Positions 45,501-57,967 of a DNA stretch of 64,000 nucleotides are shown piece after piece (the first letter of the stretch is position 1; every line of letters begins with the position of its first letter). Where the stretch lies: the NCBI GenBank assembly GCA_963693285.1, contig OY848921.1, positions 8,420,919-8,484,918 of the forward strand, given 5' to 3'. A program made the translations under genes and the position numbers. The notes beneath the pieces were generated by a model. The model searched no databases, was not told the DNA's origin, and worked only from the letters and a program-made list of their open reading frames with translations. The stretch is from Xestospongia muta (taxonomy: Eukaryota; Porifera; Demospongiae; Haplosclerida; Petrosiidae).

Positions 45501-46733
45501 CACAAACTCCACCCACTTTAAATAGAAGTAATCTCACGTTACCACTTACTCCATCAAGTGGAGAGAAAACCTCGACTGCTCAACCTTTAAAAACAAAGAA
45601 ACGTAAAAAGCCTATCAAGGATCAGTCAAAGCCGTTACGTAAAGTACGATGCGGACAATGTTTAGAATGTCAAAAAGAACCATGTGGGGTATGTAAATTT
45701 TGTCTTGATAGTCCCAAATATGGAGGGACTGGCAAACTTAGGAAGGCGTGTCTACATCGACGCTGTTCCAATGTAAGTGTTTAATTCAATAGATTAGTAT
45801 TTTGTGAATATCTAAGAACATTTTGACAACAAGTTATTATTTTTGCTACTTCTTTAGATGCAGCTCTCTAGAACTAGTTCAGTGTCATCACCTCTAACTA
45901 CAGGGTCTTCCTCTTCCCTTTGTGAGCAACATCCTGCTGATAGTACCACTTCCTTAGGAGAAGAATCCCCTCTTCCACCTACGACGACACCATCTTTGTC
46001 AATTCCTAAATTCCCAAGTATCCTTCCTAAAAAAGAAGTGAATACCAATACATCAGAAATACTCGGTAACTTGGAGACAACTGTTATGGCAATGGGATAT
46101 GCCGTGGGTACAGGGGATGACGACAAAGGGGATATTGATTTATCTGATATACTAAGTTCTGATGCAAATCTTTTTAGCACAGCACACGAGGTAATTTGAT
46201 TATAATAGTATTTTATATAGAGGGGAGTTTTATTGTTTATACAGAGAGTTGTTGTTTATATAGAGGGGAGTTTTATTGTGGTTAAGGAAACCAAACAAAT
46301 CAGCAATTGTAATTACATTAAGTGGGATTCCTGAGTTAATTATTAGTATGAATTTGTAGGGGATATGTCGCGTATATATTACAACATGTTTGACTTGTGT
46401 GGTAGTTCCCATCGTATAAATGCTCCTACTAATATTACTTACATTCACTCATAACCAAGTGTCTAGACTCATTGATCCATGTATCTTACTAGACTACTTG
46501 TCTTTTATGAAGTACGTGTACTCCTTTGTTGTTTTCTATAGCCTCATCTTCACGATCCCCTCTTATCAGCTCCTCCATCAATGTTCCCTCCTCTTTTTCT
46601 CACTTCTCCAACTTTCTCTGGTCACTCTTCACCACTCACACACACGCCCTCCCTCTCCTTTGCACACTCCTCCCCTTTAATTGACAATGATTTCCATTTG
46701 CATCTCTCAGAAGAGGTGGAGGATAACCATTGA
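42548..46733 (+). CDS. KDM2: KDM2-type JmjC + CXXC histone demethylase, lacking PHD, F-box and LRR
   Basis: Fe(II)/2-oxoglutarate-dependent histone lysine demethylase (H3K36 in KDM2 family) with a CpG-binding finger. Eleven exons join in phase to 949 residues: 42548-42586, 42691-42838, 42903-42981, 43040-43086, 43343-43527, 43582-43688, 43866-44113, 44213-44328, 44417-45772, 45858-46190 and 46542-46733. The JmjC core has [32 protein letters not shown] (Fe ligands His, Asp), [10 protein letters not shown] (2OG lysine) and [20 protein letters not shown] (third ligand). The CXXC finger reads [19 protein letters not shown] with [12 protein letters not shown]. Beyond it is only a Ser/Pro/Thr-rich tail ending SEEVEDNH. 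Intron 4 starts GCAAGT (43087), a GC-AG intron. KDM7/PHF8 is excluded by the CXXC. Confidence 0.92.
43692..43862. repeat. ATCCATTC-type repeat in a KDM2 intron
   Basis: Degenerate 8-12 bp units such as ATCTATCCATTC and ATCTGTCCATTC, filling the intron between 43689 and 43865. Confidence 0.9.
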
Positions 46734-46880
46734 CCACACCCATTGACACATTCACTCACGCAAAAATCAATCCATTTATGAAATGCTTGTTATATTTATA
46801 TTATATTTTATACATGACGTATTATATATACCACATTGAGGTATTAAAATGTACAATAATTAGTTCCTGTAAACTTTTTT

Positions 46881-48414
46881 TTATAAAAAATTATTTTCAA
46901 CACAATTTAGAGGATCTACTATAGCCACATCCAATTCTAGAGCTGTTTGTTCCATAAGGGATTTCATACATTGTAATGATATCAACTAAATGGGGTGGAG
47001 CATAACAGGTTATATGTTGCTATGGTGACATACATCTTGGTCATTGAGGACAGCATCAATTATTCTTGCTACAGGTTTAATGGGAACACCATAGAACTTG
47101 TTTAGATAGACTTTAGCAGATACAGGATACTAGAGAGAAAGTAAGTCCATAAATTATAAATGTGTGTTAATTGATCATTTATTAAGGGGTATGAAGTGAG
47201 AGTACTTGTATATAATGGATACTGTATATTGGTTGTTCAATAGTCTTACTTTGTTTGCAAGAACTCGATCAGTGATTGAGAGAAATTGATGCATTTTCTC
47301 TCTCTTTTCTTCAGGCTCTCTCATAGCTTTGCACATCCATACAACCATCCATGGATGAAAGTTTGGAGTGACTCCACTGAATCCACTATGTGTACATAAA
47401 TTATATCTTCATACATACACTACTCACTTAGCACCATTATCCAAAGCTGCTTTAAGAAACTGGATCTTGGCAGTATAAAATCTAACACAAAAAGAAAGCT
47501 GAGTCAGGTACCTTCACCTATCTCACCCTCACAGATCTCACTGACTTGTTTTTCACTCACTTTAGTTTGGTGTTTGGTACAGCTTGTATGGCCTTTATTT
47601 TCTCAATCATTAATTCTATATTCAATGATGTATCTTTGTGGAATACAAAACGATCTGATTTTGCTACCCACGTCATCATAGCTGGAGTAAGGCTCCTGTA
47701 ATTAATGGATGCACAAATGGATGAATGGACATCACTCATCTGTCTTACCTGACTTTAGGTATAGGTGTTTCATAGATACCAATAGGAATGTCTCCCGTAA
47801 GATCAAGTAACTTCTGTGCATTAGCTAACCAAACGTCATCACTCTTAAAGGAACATAAAAGGGTTAATAATAACCTCTGTCACACCTCATCCATTCCAGC
47901 AATCTGGTTTGTAATGATAACCACTGCTGTCACAATTTTACCCATAGCATTCATTAACATTGCTTGATCTTCTAATGAGCCTTCAAAAGTCCCTAAGAAA
48001 TGTACACAGTAAGCATAGACAAACAGATACCACTAGTACCTCCTGCAATTATAGGAACTCTACCACCTGCTTTATCCACTACACGTTGAGCTATTTTTAG
48101 CCTCTCATCATTGTTAAGCTATTATTGAAGTGGTAATATTTAAAATGAGCATCTAGTATACTCATACTTGGAACATCTCACTAGAAAGACATATTGAGAA
48201 TATACCTGCTACACCTGACTGTATGTACCATTCAGTTAGTACTAGAGGATAGAGGAACAAATGGGTGGAGATGAATGGTATACTGTTAGATCAATGAGTC
48301 AATAGACTTACTATCTAATCCTTCCCAGTCAACTGATTTCCGCTCATCATCATGAAATGGTGTGATCATAGTTGGCCATACACCATCTGGAAGAGGACTT
48401 AGTTTAGAAGTCAT
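46881..48414 (-). CDS. DapA/NPL-family class I aldolase (dihydrodipicolinate synthase-like)
   Basis: Pyruvate-type Schiff-base aldolase of the DHDPS/N-acetylneuraminate lyase/HOGA1 superfamily. Ten exons in phase, 327 residues: 48312-48414, 48168-48241, 48040-48118, 47886-47992, 47749-47843, 47561-47695, 47428-47481, 47250-47385, 47034-47129 and 46881-46985. The TIM-barrel start is GVWPTMITPFHDD; the substrate tyrosine lies in PIGIYETPIP and the Schiff-base lysine in RFVFHKDTS. GVTPNFHPW and the helical C-terminus follow. The GxxGE motif of typical DapA reads as LSSEMF, so the substrate is probably neither sialic acid nor the bacterial lysine-pathway one. Divergent from beta adaptin, 294 bp apart. 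Confidence 0.88.
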
Positions 48415-48708
48415 AGCTCTTTGTCCTTTAATACAAGGAGATGAGCCACACCCACTCTTCTGCAGATACTAATTAATTAATAACTATTAATTAACTATTA
48501 TCAGTGTGACCCACCCATTTTTGCTGGATATTTTTAGCGCTCTTATTATCTCAGATTAGAGTGTGAAAGGTTAGTTATAACTAAAACGTAGAACAAGTAT
48601 TTACTTCAGTTCACGATAAACATGTATAGTATGTGTTTGGTATGTTCTTTCTTTCCTCCTACACAAATCTGTCCTCCATTTTGTTTTCGTTCAGGCTTTT
48701 AACACAAG
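48415..48708. promoter_or_regulatory. Bidirectional promoter, aldolase / beta adaptin
   Basis: 294 bp between starts; includes CCACACCCAC at 48446-48455, a copy of the dispersed 10-mer. Confidence 0.4.
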
Positions 48709-51700
48709 ATGTCTGACTCCAAGTACTTCACTACTACCAAGAAAGGTATCTAACACAGACTAATAGTCTGTACTAATCCTCTTTCTTCCTCACACAGGTG
48801 AACTAGCTGAACTACGTCTTGACCTTCAAGGTGACAAACGAGACAAGAAGAAGGAGGCTATTAAAAAGATCATAGCTAGTATGACTGTTGGTAAAGACGT
48901 CAGTTCGCTGTTTCCAGACATTGTCAATTGTATGCAGACTGATAATTTAGAACTGAAGAAGCTGGTCTACCTCTATCTCATGAATTATGCAAAATCTCAA
49001 CCAGACTTAGCTATTTTAGCTGTGAATACCTTCTCCAAGGTAAGTCATGTGACTTTCATGTGATCTAGTGTCTGTTGGTATTGTAGGACTGTGAAGATCC
49101 CAATCCTTTGATTCGTGCTTTGGCTGTTAGAACAATGGGGTGTATTCGTGTTGATAAGATCACCGAATACTTGTGTGAACCGCTACGCAAATGTCTAAAG
49201 GTTTGTCCATCAAACTGTCTTTCATTTGTCCATTGTTTGCCTTTGTTTTCAGGATGAAGATCCTTATGTCCGTAAAACAGCTGCTGTTTGTGTTGCTAAG
49301 CTACATGATATTAACTCACAACTTGTAGAAGATCAGGGCTTTTTAGACTTATTAAAAGAACTGCTTTCAGACTCTGTCCCAATGGTATAATACAAAACCA
49401 CACCCACTTAATTAGACACAACCCTTTGTGCAGGTGGTAGCAAATGCCGTTGCTGCTCTAGCTGAGATCAGTGAGAGTTCACCCACAGCAGCTGCTCTAG
49501 GTGATTTGGACACGTCTACCATTAATAAACTGTTGACAGCATTGAATGAGTGTACAGAGTGGGGACAAGTGTTTATCTTGGACTCACTATCCTCATATCA
49601 ACCTACTGATGACAGAGAAGCTCAGAGGTAAATGCTTACTTCATTTATGTTGTTACTCTTCTCTCTCTCTCTCTCTCTCTCTCTTAGTATTTGTGAGCGA
49701 GTTACCCCTCGTCTTTCCCATGCTAATGCAGCTGTTGTGCTTTCTGCTGTTAAGGTGGGTGTGGTCATGTTGATGATGTCATTTGATGTCATCATTTGTA
49801 TATAGGTGCTGATGAGAATGATGGAACTCCTCCCTCAAGACTCCACCTATCTTCAAGGCTTGACTCGAAAACTAGCTCCACCTCTTGGTAAGATTATTTT
49901 TAGTGATGTTAATATATTTTATTATTTCTATTTTTAGTGACATTGTTGTCAACTGAACCCGAGATACAATTTGTTGCTTTAAGAAATATTAACCTAATTG
50001 TTCAGAAACGGTTAGTTTTTATCTCTGAATATTTAAAATTGTTATTATTACAAATTTCTATAAAATTGTATTTTATTTCTCTCTTCCAGTCCTGAAATAC
50101 TTCAAGAGGAGATCAAAGTTTTCTTTGTTAAATACAATGATCCTATTTATGTCAAACTGGAGAAGCTGGACGTAATGATTCGACTATGTACATCTCAGAA
50201 CATTGCCAACATACTTTCTGAATTGAAAGAGTAAGTTAAAACAATGTTATATATTGTTACTATTTATTTTATGCACAGATATGCCACTGAAGTTGACGTG
50301 GACTTTGTACGTAAATCCGTTAGAGCTATTGGTCGTTGTGCCATTAAAGTTGAAGTTAGTATTACAGTGTTAATGTCAAATATCATTCTTTATCTCTGTA
50401 GTCTTCTGCTGAGAGGTGTGTCTCTACTCTTGTTGAACTGATACAAACTAAAGTCACCTATGTTGTACAGGAAGCCATTGTAGTTATTAAGGTATACTGA
50501 CTAGTTTACTGAGTTTTACTGACTATTTTACTATATACTTTTGTTCCAGGATATTTTCCGTAAATATCCAAATCAATATGAGGGCATTATATCAACACTG
50601 TGTCAGAACTTGGACTCATTGGATGAGCCTGAAGCACGGTAAAAATATAATAATAAGTGGGCGTGGTCTTATGTTATCTATTAGAGCATCTATGATTTGG
50701 ATATTGGGAGAGTATTGTGATCGTATTGATGAAGTTGAAGAGATCCTTAGTTCATTTCTAGAGGGATTTCAAGATGAAAACCCTCAAGTTGAGTACTAGA
50801 TATATTTTCCATGGTAACTTTGTCCTTTTAGGTCCAGCTTCAGCTGTTGACAGCTATTGTCAAATTGTTCCTAAAGAAACCGACTACTACACAGGAACTT
50901 GTCCAACAGGTTTTGACAAAAGCCACTCAAGTAATAAGACCACACCTACTATAGTTTCATGATTATTATTTGTTTATAGGATACTGATAATCCTGATCTT
51001 CGTGATCGTGGTTACATTTATTGGCGCCTCCTCTCTACTGACCCAGCTGCTGCAAAGGTGAGTCATACCGGATCATTGACCTTTCATTTTATGATATATA
51101 GGAAGTGGTTTTAGCAGAGAAACCTGTCATATCTGAAGAGACTGATCTTTTAGAACCCTCACTTCTTGACGAGCTCCTTTGTCATATTTCTACTCTGGCT
51201 TCTGTTTATCATAAACCTCCATCAGCTTTTGTAGAAGGAAAGATTCCCGTGAGGAGGATTACATTGGAGAAACGCCCCCAACAGTAAACCACACCCTTAA
51301 TATAACGATATTCATCAATGAATTATAGGTCTGCTACTGAAAGCACTGAAGAACAACCACCTGAACAAGAGGCTGCTGGAGACACGCCTCCTACAGCTTT
51401 GCAAGTGGGTGAGACTGGTGGAGGTGATTTGTTAGGCGATCTCTTATCACTTGATTTGCCAAATGAACCTAGTTATAATGCTGCACCTTCAGTTGGTAAG
51501 TGGGTGTGGCTTAGGATGTTGTGTTGATTGTGTTATTTAGGTGGTGGACTAGGTGACTTTGATCTTTTGACTAGTGATCTTGGTGGTCTTCAGGTAATGA
51601 ATTTTAACTTGTCATTTTATAGAACTCTTTTTCCTTTAGCTTGGAGGACCCCTTGGAGGTGGAATGATTGGTGGTCCCCCTCTGGGTGGAGTCATTGGAT

Positions 51701-53318
51701 TGGGTGGGGGAGATAGTCTATTTGGTCAAGGAGGTGGCATGGAATTGTTTGGAATAACGTCCGTAGCACCTGCTATACAGTCTCATGTGTATCCAAAAGT
51801 TGTAAGTGCTGTTGTAATAAATAATCTTTAATATGAGTTTTCTATACAATTAACCACATTGGTACTTTAAATAGTAACAATTGTTACTATAAATAGTAAC
51901 CATGTTACCATAAATAGTAACATCTACATGTGTAACTATATTTAATGTTTATACAGTAACCTCTGATTTTCATACTTCTTAGACTTTGTTAGATGCTTCC
52001 CGTGGTAAAGGCCTCGACATTACTGGTACTTTCGCTCGTCGCAATGGCATGATCTCTTTGGAAATGACCTTCACAAATCGTGCTCTTCAACCAATGACTG
52101 ATTTTGCAATCCAATTTAACAAGAACAGGTGATGTCTAAAAGATTAAGCATTCTGAAGTTTTAATTCTTGTTTAATTTCTCTCTAGTTTTGGTCTTGTTC
52201 CAAGTGGTATTTTACAAGTGCAGTCACCATTGTACCCTAATCAATCTTATCACACTGTTCTTCCACTCAATATCAGTATGTCACTGTGTCTAATATAGTT
52301 CATCTCTCTCTTTCACACTGTGTCTAATATAGTTCATCTCTCTCTCTTTCACACTGTGTCTAATATAGTTCATCTCTCTCTTTCACACTGTGTCTAATAT
52401 AGTTCATCTCTCTCTTTCACACTGTGTCTAATATAGTTCATCTCTCTCTTTCACACTGTGTCTAATATAGTTCATCTCTCTCTTTCACACTGTGTCTAAT
52501 ATAGTTCATCTCTCTCTTTCACACTGTGTCTAATATAGTTCATCTCTCTCTTTCACACTGTGTCTAATATAGTTCATCTCTCTCTTTCACACTGTGTCTA
52601 ATATAGTTCATCTCTCTCTTTCACACTCACAGATGGACCTGTGATGGTAATGAATCCATTATATATGTTGCAAATTGCTGTAAAGAATAATATCGACGTT
52701 TTCTATTTCTCTGCAAACATAGCTCCTCATGTTCTCTTCACCGAAGATGGAAAAATGGGTGAGTATATCTATCTGGATTCTATCAGGAAATCATTTATAA
52801 ATCTATTTACATGCTGTCTATATTGATGTACATTCTCTTCCTAACCATTCAGAGAAAAAGACATTCTTACAAACTTGGAAGGAAATACCTCCTACCAATG
52901 AAGTCCAAAGTACCATTGCTGATAACTCATCTGATGTAGAGGCTGTTAAAAATAAGTTGGAGGCTAATAACATTTTCACTATAGCTCAACGCTCTGTAGA
53001 TGTGGGTGGGGCTACACAGGTTAGCAATACAAGCAAATAACACTAACAATTTTATGATGTTGCATACAGAATCTTCTTTACATGTCTCTCAAATTCACCA
53101 ATGGAATTTGGGTATTGGCTGAACTCAAGGTTTCACAAGGCTCTCCATTTCAAGTAAGAAATAATTTTTTATCCTTATAAATAGATACATCATACCCCTT
53201 TTAATTTGAGTATCTCTTAATCTTACCTATTTAAACACAATAGCTTGCTCTAAAGACTCGTTCTACTAATGTCATTTCTGGTGTTCAAGAAGCTTTTACC
53301 AGTATCTTAAATAACTGA
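48709..53318 (+). CDS. AP1B1/AP2B1: AP-1/AP-2 complex beta subunit (beta adaptin)
   Basis: Large subunit of the clathrin adaptor complexes. More than 20 short exons. Begins [19 protein letters not shown] and continues through the HEAT-repeat trunk ([83 protein letters not shown]). The hinge has a clathrin box LLSLDL and a Gly-rich segment; the C-terminal appendage has [27 protein letters not shown] and ends [14 protein letters not shown]. One gene probably serves both AP-1 and AP-2, as in other invertebrates, but only the whole genome can show this. The intron at about 52277-52631 holds a 34-bp repeat. Confidence 0.97.
52275..52630. repeat. 34-bp minisatellite ending at a beta adaptin 3' splice site
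   Basis: About ten near-identical copies of a unit containing GTGTCTAATATAGTTCATC and CTCTCTTTCACACT. Each unit carries a CTAAT branch-point-like motif followed by a pyrimidine tract; the last copy leads directly to the CACAG acceptor before the GPVMVMNP exon. Confidence 0.96.
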
Positions 53319-53533
53319 ACTTCCACAAATGACTAGGTGCTAACTGAGTGTTTTATATATCCAGTTATCCAGTAGTCATGACAACACTAGTAGTGTTGCT
53401 AATATTTAGGTTCTTTTTTTGCTGTTAGTAATTTTTAAAGGAATTTTTTCATTCAAAAATGAAGTGAACATCTGCAAACAACAAGTCTATAGTTAATATA
53501 AATGTCCTTGTAGCTCAGTCAAATCACAAATGT

Positions 53534-56500
53534 CTAAGTTTTTGTAGCATACTGTGCAAGTTGTTCTGGTACTTTGCTGGGATCAGAGAGTATTGATGTT
53601 TTAACACTCAATTCTCTTAGACTGCTCATTACCACTAGAGAGAGAGATAAATATATATAATTCACTATATTTTAGTGAAGAGTCAGATCTCCTGACCTGG
53701 TCTTAATGCTGGTAGATTGCAGTGTTGTTCAAACCAGTTCAACACTGTCTGACAAAGTGCTTCAGAACTAGCCATTGACACAGTGCTATTGTACGATTCA
53801 AATAAATGCTGCAAAATGATGCTGAACTAAAGGGGTGGAGTCAAGGAGAAAAGCCACACCCACAATGTAAAATGTATCAGTATAAAAAGGATACAATCCA
53901 AAATTTGTAGTTCTGCTGTGTTCGTTGTTGTACATAGTCTTGAAATAATTGTTTGTTCTCTTCAAATCTCTTGAAGATTATTATTTCCATGATTTACGTA
54001 CATTATTGAACTACATGTATGTTCTTACCTGTCTAGTAACTGGTACACCTGATGCTGGTAGCTGGTGTTGACATTGAGTGATCGCTTCATTCAAATGTTT
54101 AATTTCTCCTTTGAGTTCTTCAATTCGTCCATTTTTGGCGTCCCTTTCAGTATGTTTGAGTTGAATATGGTCTATAGCTACACGTGTATAATATAGATGT
54201 CAGTACATTAATACATGGACACACCCACATGCATAATGTAGACATCAGTACATTAATACATGGACATGTCCACATGTATAATATAGATGTCAGTACATTA
54301 ATACATGGACATGCCCACATGCATAATGTGGACGTCAGTACATTAATACATGGACACACCCATATGCATAATGTAGACATCTATACATTAATACATGGAC
54401 ACACCCACATGCACAATGTAGACGTCAGTACATTAATACATGGACACACCCATATGCATAATGTAGACATCTGTACATTAATACATGGACACACCCACAT
54501 GCACAATGTAGACATCAGTACATTAATATGTACACACTGTCTCACTTTTTTCCAGAAGAACAGCTTTACTAACTTTTCCAGATGGATATTGTGTTGGGTT
54601 GATGACCAGTGACTGCAAGTGATCAAATCCATTTTTGATACTGCCACGCCTTTTTTGTTCAGCTGTGATGTGAGACTGACGTCGCAATTCTTGGTAAATT
54701 TTTTTCTCATCTGGTGTCAAATTACGAGCATTCTTGAACTTCTTCTACAAATGAAATAGATACACAATCAGTTGAAATGGATGCACAGTGAGATAGAATG
54801 GATACATAGCAAGAGAAATAGACAAATAAATACCAAAAGTGCCGGTGAGATTCTTCCTTCAGAAGTTTCAAATGAGGTTGGGGACTTTATCCTTGGTGCA
54901 GTGGTTTCTATGGAACATAACACAATCTAGATGACCAATATCATCTACTTACCTAATGGCATCTGTGTAGAAGGAAAATCAGACATCAAGGGTCCAGTAC
55001 TACTGCTACAAGCCTACACATAATGGTAATAGCTTCAATCAATAACGCTTCTTACTTACCTGAGCAGCTGCTGCCATGACAAGACGGCTTTGAAAGTCAC
55101 TAACTCCTGATGCCTAAATAATACCAATGACATTAATATGATATATGGTAAATTTTACCTTAGCTAGTTGGGCAGGAGATATAAATTTTGATATTGATCC
55201 ACTTGATGATGATGGCATTTTTGGACCTTGTGCTACAGTCGGTGGTTCCTGTGGAGGGGAAATTGCCTCTTTCTTTACTGAAACAGGAGGAGGGTTAGCG
55301 GACAAAGCAGTTTCACCTCCTTGTATTAAGATGGTTTTCAGTATCTGAACTGAAGCAGGATCGGAGAGAACTGATGTCAAGTTTTGTTGTTGTTGTTGAG
55401 ACGGTTGGTCTGTAGACTCTGAGAGATATTGCTGTAATAATCCGAGATACTGTTTTGTGGCTATGTCTTGTTGTTTTTCTATTTCTCTAAGTTGTTCTAG
55501 CTGTTGCTGTTCAAGACGTTTCATTTGCTCTGCTATAAAATGCATGTTAGGATCAACAAACATTTCTTCTTGATTGCTTCCCTTTTCTGGTTGATTAAAT
55601 TCTGGCGGTGTAGTAAATTCATTGGAAAGTTTGGGCAATGAAGAGCCCTGGGGTTGAATGGGTGTGGTTGGAAAAGTGGATTCCAAGCCATTTGGTTGCT
55701 GTGGTCTGTAGAGTGGTTGTTGGGGACCTGAATAACTGTACATTGTGGGTGGAGTCTGTTCAGGGGAGGGGTTTAAAGGTGGGTGGGGTTGAGATAAGAC
55801 TTTTTCTTCTTCTAAATATTGAGTTAGTAACGAAGGGACTTTCCCTTCACTTAGTATTACTGACTCCATAGGCATTTGTGGAAAGAGTGATGGTGTAGGT
55901 GTTGTTGGATGACTAGATTGTTGCTGTTGATACATTGTTGTGGGTGTGGTTGGAGGTTCAAATTGTGTGGGTGTGGTCACAGGATTAAACTGAGAATGAG
56001 AACAAGATAAATCTGTCCTAGTATTTAACTCAGATTTTAATGGATAATTAGCAGTGGGTGGAGTCCCAAATTCCATCATGGCATCACTTTCTGATCGCAC
56101 TCTCACTTCTTGTGCTTGTGGTGGGTTTAAAAAAGCTGAGGGACTCAATCCATAAATTCTATCCCCTCCTGAGTAACCTCTACCAACTTGATGAGGATAT
56201 GTTAACATAGGTTGTTCCTCTTGAGGAATACTCATAGGTTTTGTGGATGAAGAGATAAAAGGAGCCTGATTCCCATACTGAGTGGTATTGGGTTGAGTCT
56301 GAGTGCACTCAAGAATAGAAGATGGCATAAAAAATGGATTATTTGCAGTGGGTTGTTGAGGGGGTGTGGCTACTGATGCTTGATAAGGAGGAATATTCAT
56401 TTGAGTAGATCCAATAAAAGGCGGAAACATTACTAGAGAAAACAGTTTATAAATTATTATTCAATTTGTTCATTCATACTTTCCATTGGTTCCAGCCGGT

Positions 56501-57719
56501 CTAAAAACTCATCTAGAGTTGGGTTTAACATGTCAAGATTAGGCTGCATCATTTCTGTAGAGTCAACCAAAGGTCTCATATATGACCTCTCATCTCCTGG
56601 GCGTGGCAAGGCAAAAAAGGACTCAGAAAAATCTATCGGCAAAAAAAGATTAAATTACTTTATCGACTGATAATCAATGCAATTATACCATACAAGGTAA
56701 GGGTCAGTCATACTGTATATAGTCCATACCTTCTAGTCCTTTAAGCACACTGCCAATTCTAAAGGGAATAAATGACATTGTAAATAATATGATGCAATAG
56801 TATTATTAGTACTTGTTAATGTTCACTAAGTCTACTTGCATCGCTTGTGCACTATTGTCTGTCTGTCGTTCTTGTTGCTACAAGATAAAGCCACAAAATA
56901 GGTATTATTTGTTAAAGAAAGAGCTTACTGATGAGCCATTGAGAACAAAAGAAGACGTCGCTGCACCACTAGGCATACGTCTGATATCAGACCATTGCTA
57001 TAAAAATGAAAGCTATGTTCTCAACTTTTTTGATACACACAGTAAGAGAAATGATGCCTTTACATTTAATATTAAGTGTAAACTTTAGTGTACTTTGACA
57101 GCTGCTTATGAATTATTAATGAGATGGAAAATAATTTCCTTACATGTTTCTTTTTATAGAAGAGCCGCCATTTTCGATATTCATTAGCCACTGCTTGTCT
57201 AGTTCGTTTCCAGTATTTACCTTCAATAATCACAGCCTAAAAAGACTCATTAAAATAAGATTAGAGAGGCAATGGTTGTCCTTACCTGTGGGTAACGATG
57301 CGACTCCATATCTACTTCAGGGTCAATGACAAATTGACAAAACAATGGCTTCCTCCCTTTTTGAACTGAAGAGAAAGAAGTAAAACGATCACAATACTTA
57401 TCTCTACTTACATTGTATATGCCAAGATCGCCATATTCCATTGCTAAGTCTAATTTGATCCTTTTTTAACAGTTCCATGTGACGATAGTGCTTCCATTGT
57501 GGGTTGCCAAGGATACCGCTGTGAAGAACATGAAACACATAGGCTTACATTTTAGATGTAAGTTAATTCATACCTGCACTCTACTGTTAGTTTCTGAAAC
57601 AAATTCGCTAAAGACAGGTCAAGATCAATGGTACTGCTATCTCGAAGTCCAAACATGAAACTCTTCGAGTATCGCGAGAAGTCGTAGCCTCTCAAATAAC
57701 CTCTTGGTGTCGTCTCCAT
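53534..57719 (-). CDS. MLXIP/MLXIPL: Mondo family bHLH-Zip transcription factor (MondoA/ChREBP-like)
   Basis: Glucose-sensing transcription factor that partners with Mlx and binds carbohydrate response elements. About 17 exons from 57719 to 53534. N-terminal Mondo conserved regions: FMFGLRDSSTIDLDLSLANL, KKDQIRLSNGIWRSWHIQ, EGKYWKRTRQAVANEYRKWR and STEMMQPNLDMLNPTLDEFL. A Pro/Gln-rich middle exon (55159-56432) includes poly-Gln. The bHLH is in exon 54546-54744 (SHITAEQKRRGSIKNGFDHL) and the zipper plus Mondo-specific C-terminal domain follow (EAITQCQHQLPASGVPVTRQ, NYKFWIVSFL, SSLRELSVKTSILSDP). The intron between bHLH and zipper exons contains a 48-bp minisatellite. It runs head-to-head with merlin. 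Confidence 0.94.
54186..54530. repeat. 48-bp minisatellite between bHLH and zipper exons of the Mondo gene
   Basis: About seven copies of a roughly 48-bp unit with ATTAATACATGGACACACCC and GCATAATGTAGACATCAG. The unit is a multiple of three, so open frames run through it on both strands (a 142-codon plus-strand ORF); these are not considered genes. Confidence 0.96.
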
Positions 57720-57967
57720 TACTTTACCTAACAAAGACTGCCACCAGATGAGCCAGATGATGAAGAAGAGGCGCAGTATTTTGAAAAATGGACTACAAGT
57801 TTAAAAAGACTCTCGTCCATTGCACCATAAAAAGGGAAAAAGCACACCTTCTAATAACTCGCAGGGTGTGGCTACAGAGCGTAATTGACCACACCCACAA
57901 GATTTGTCCTACTTTGGGGAATCAAGAAGCCGTTATATATTCTATGATATCATTGTAGAGTTGGATC
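57720..57967. promoter_or_regulatory. Bidirectional promoter, Mondo / merlin
   Basis: 248 bp between divergent start codons, containing CCACACCCAC at about 57889-57898. Nearly the whole interval would be 5' UTR plus core promoters. Confidence 0.45.

Noticed and set aside
44408..45784. KDM7/PHF8 assignment of the JmjC gene
   Set aside because: KDM7 proteins have an N-terminal PHD and no CXXC; here there is a CXXC after JmjC and no PHD.
54184..54710. 142-codon plus-strand ORF and 109-codon minus-strand ORF with His-Asn-Val-Asp and Cys-Ile-Asn repeats
   Set aside because: Produced by a 48-bp minisatellite within the Mondo intron; no start context, splice logic or homology.
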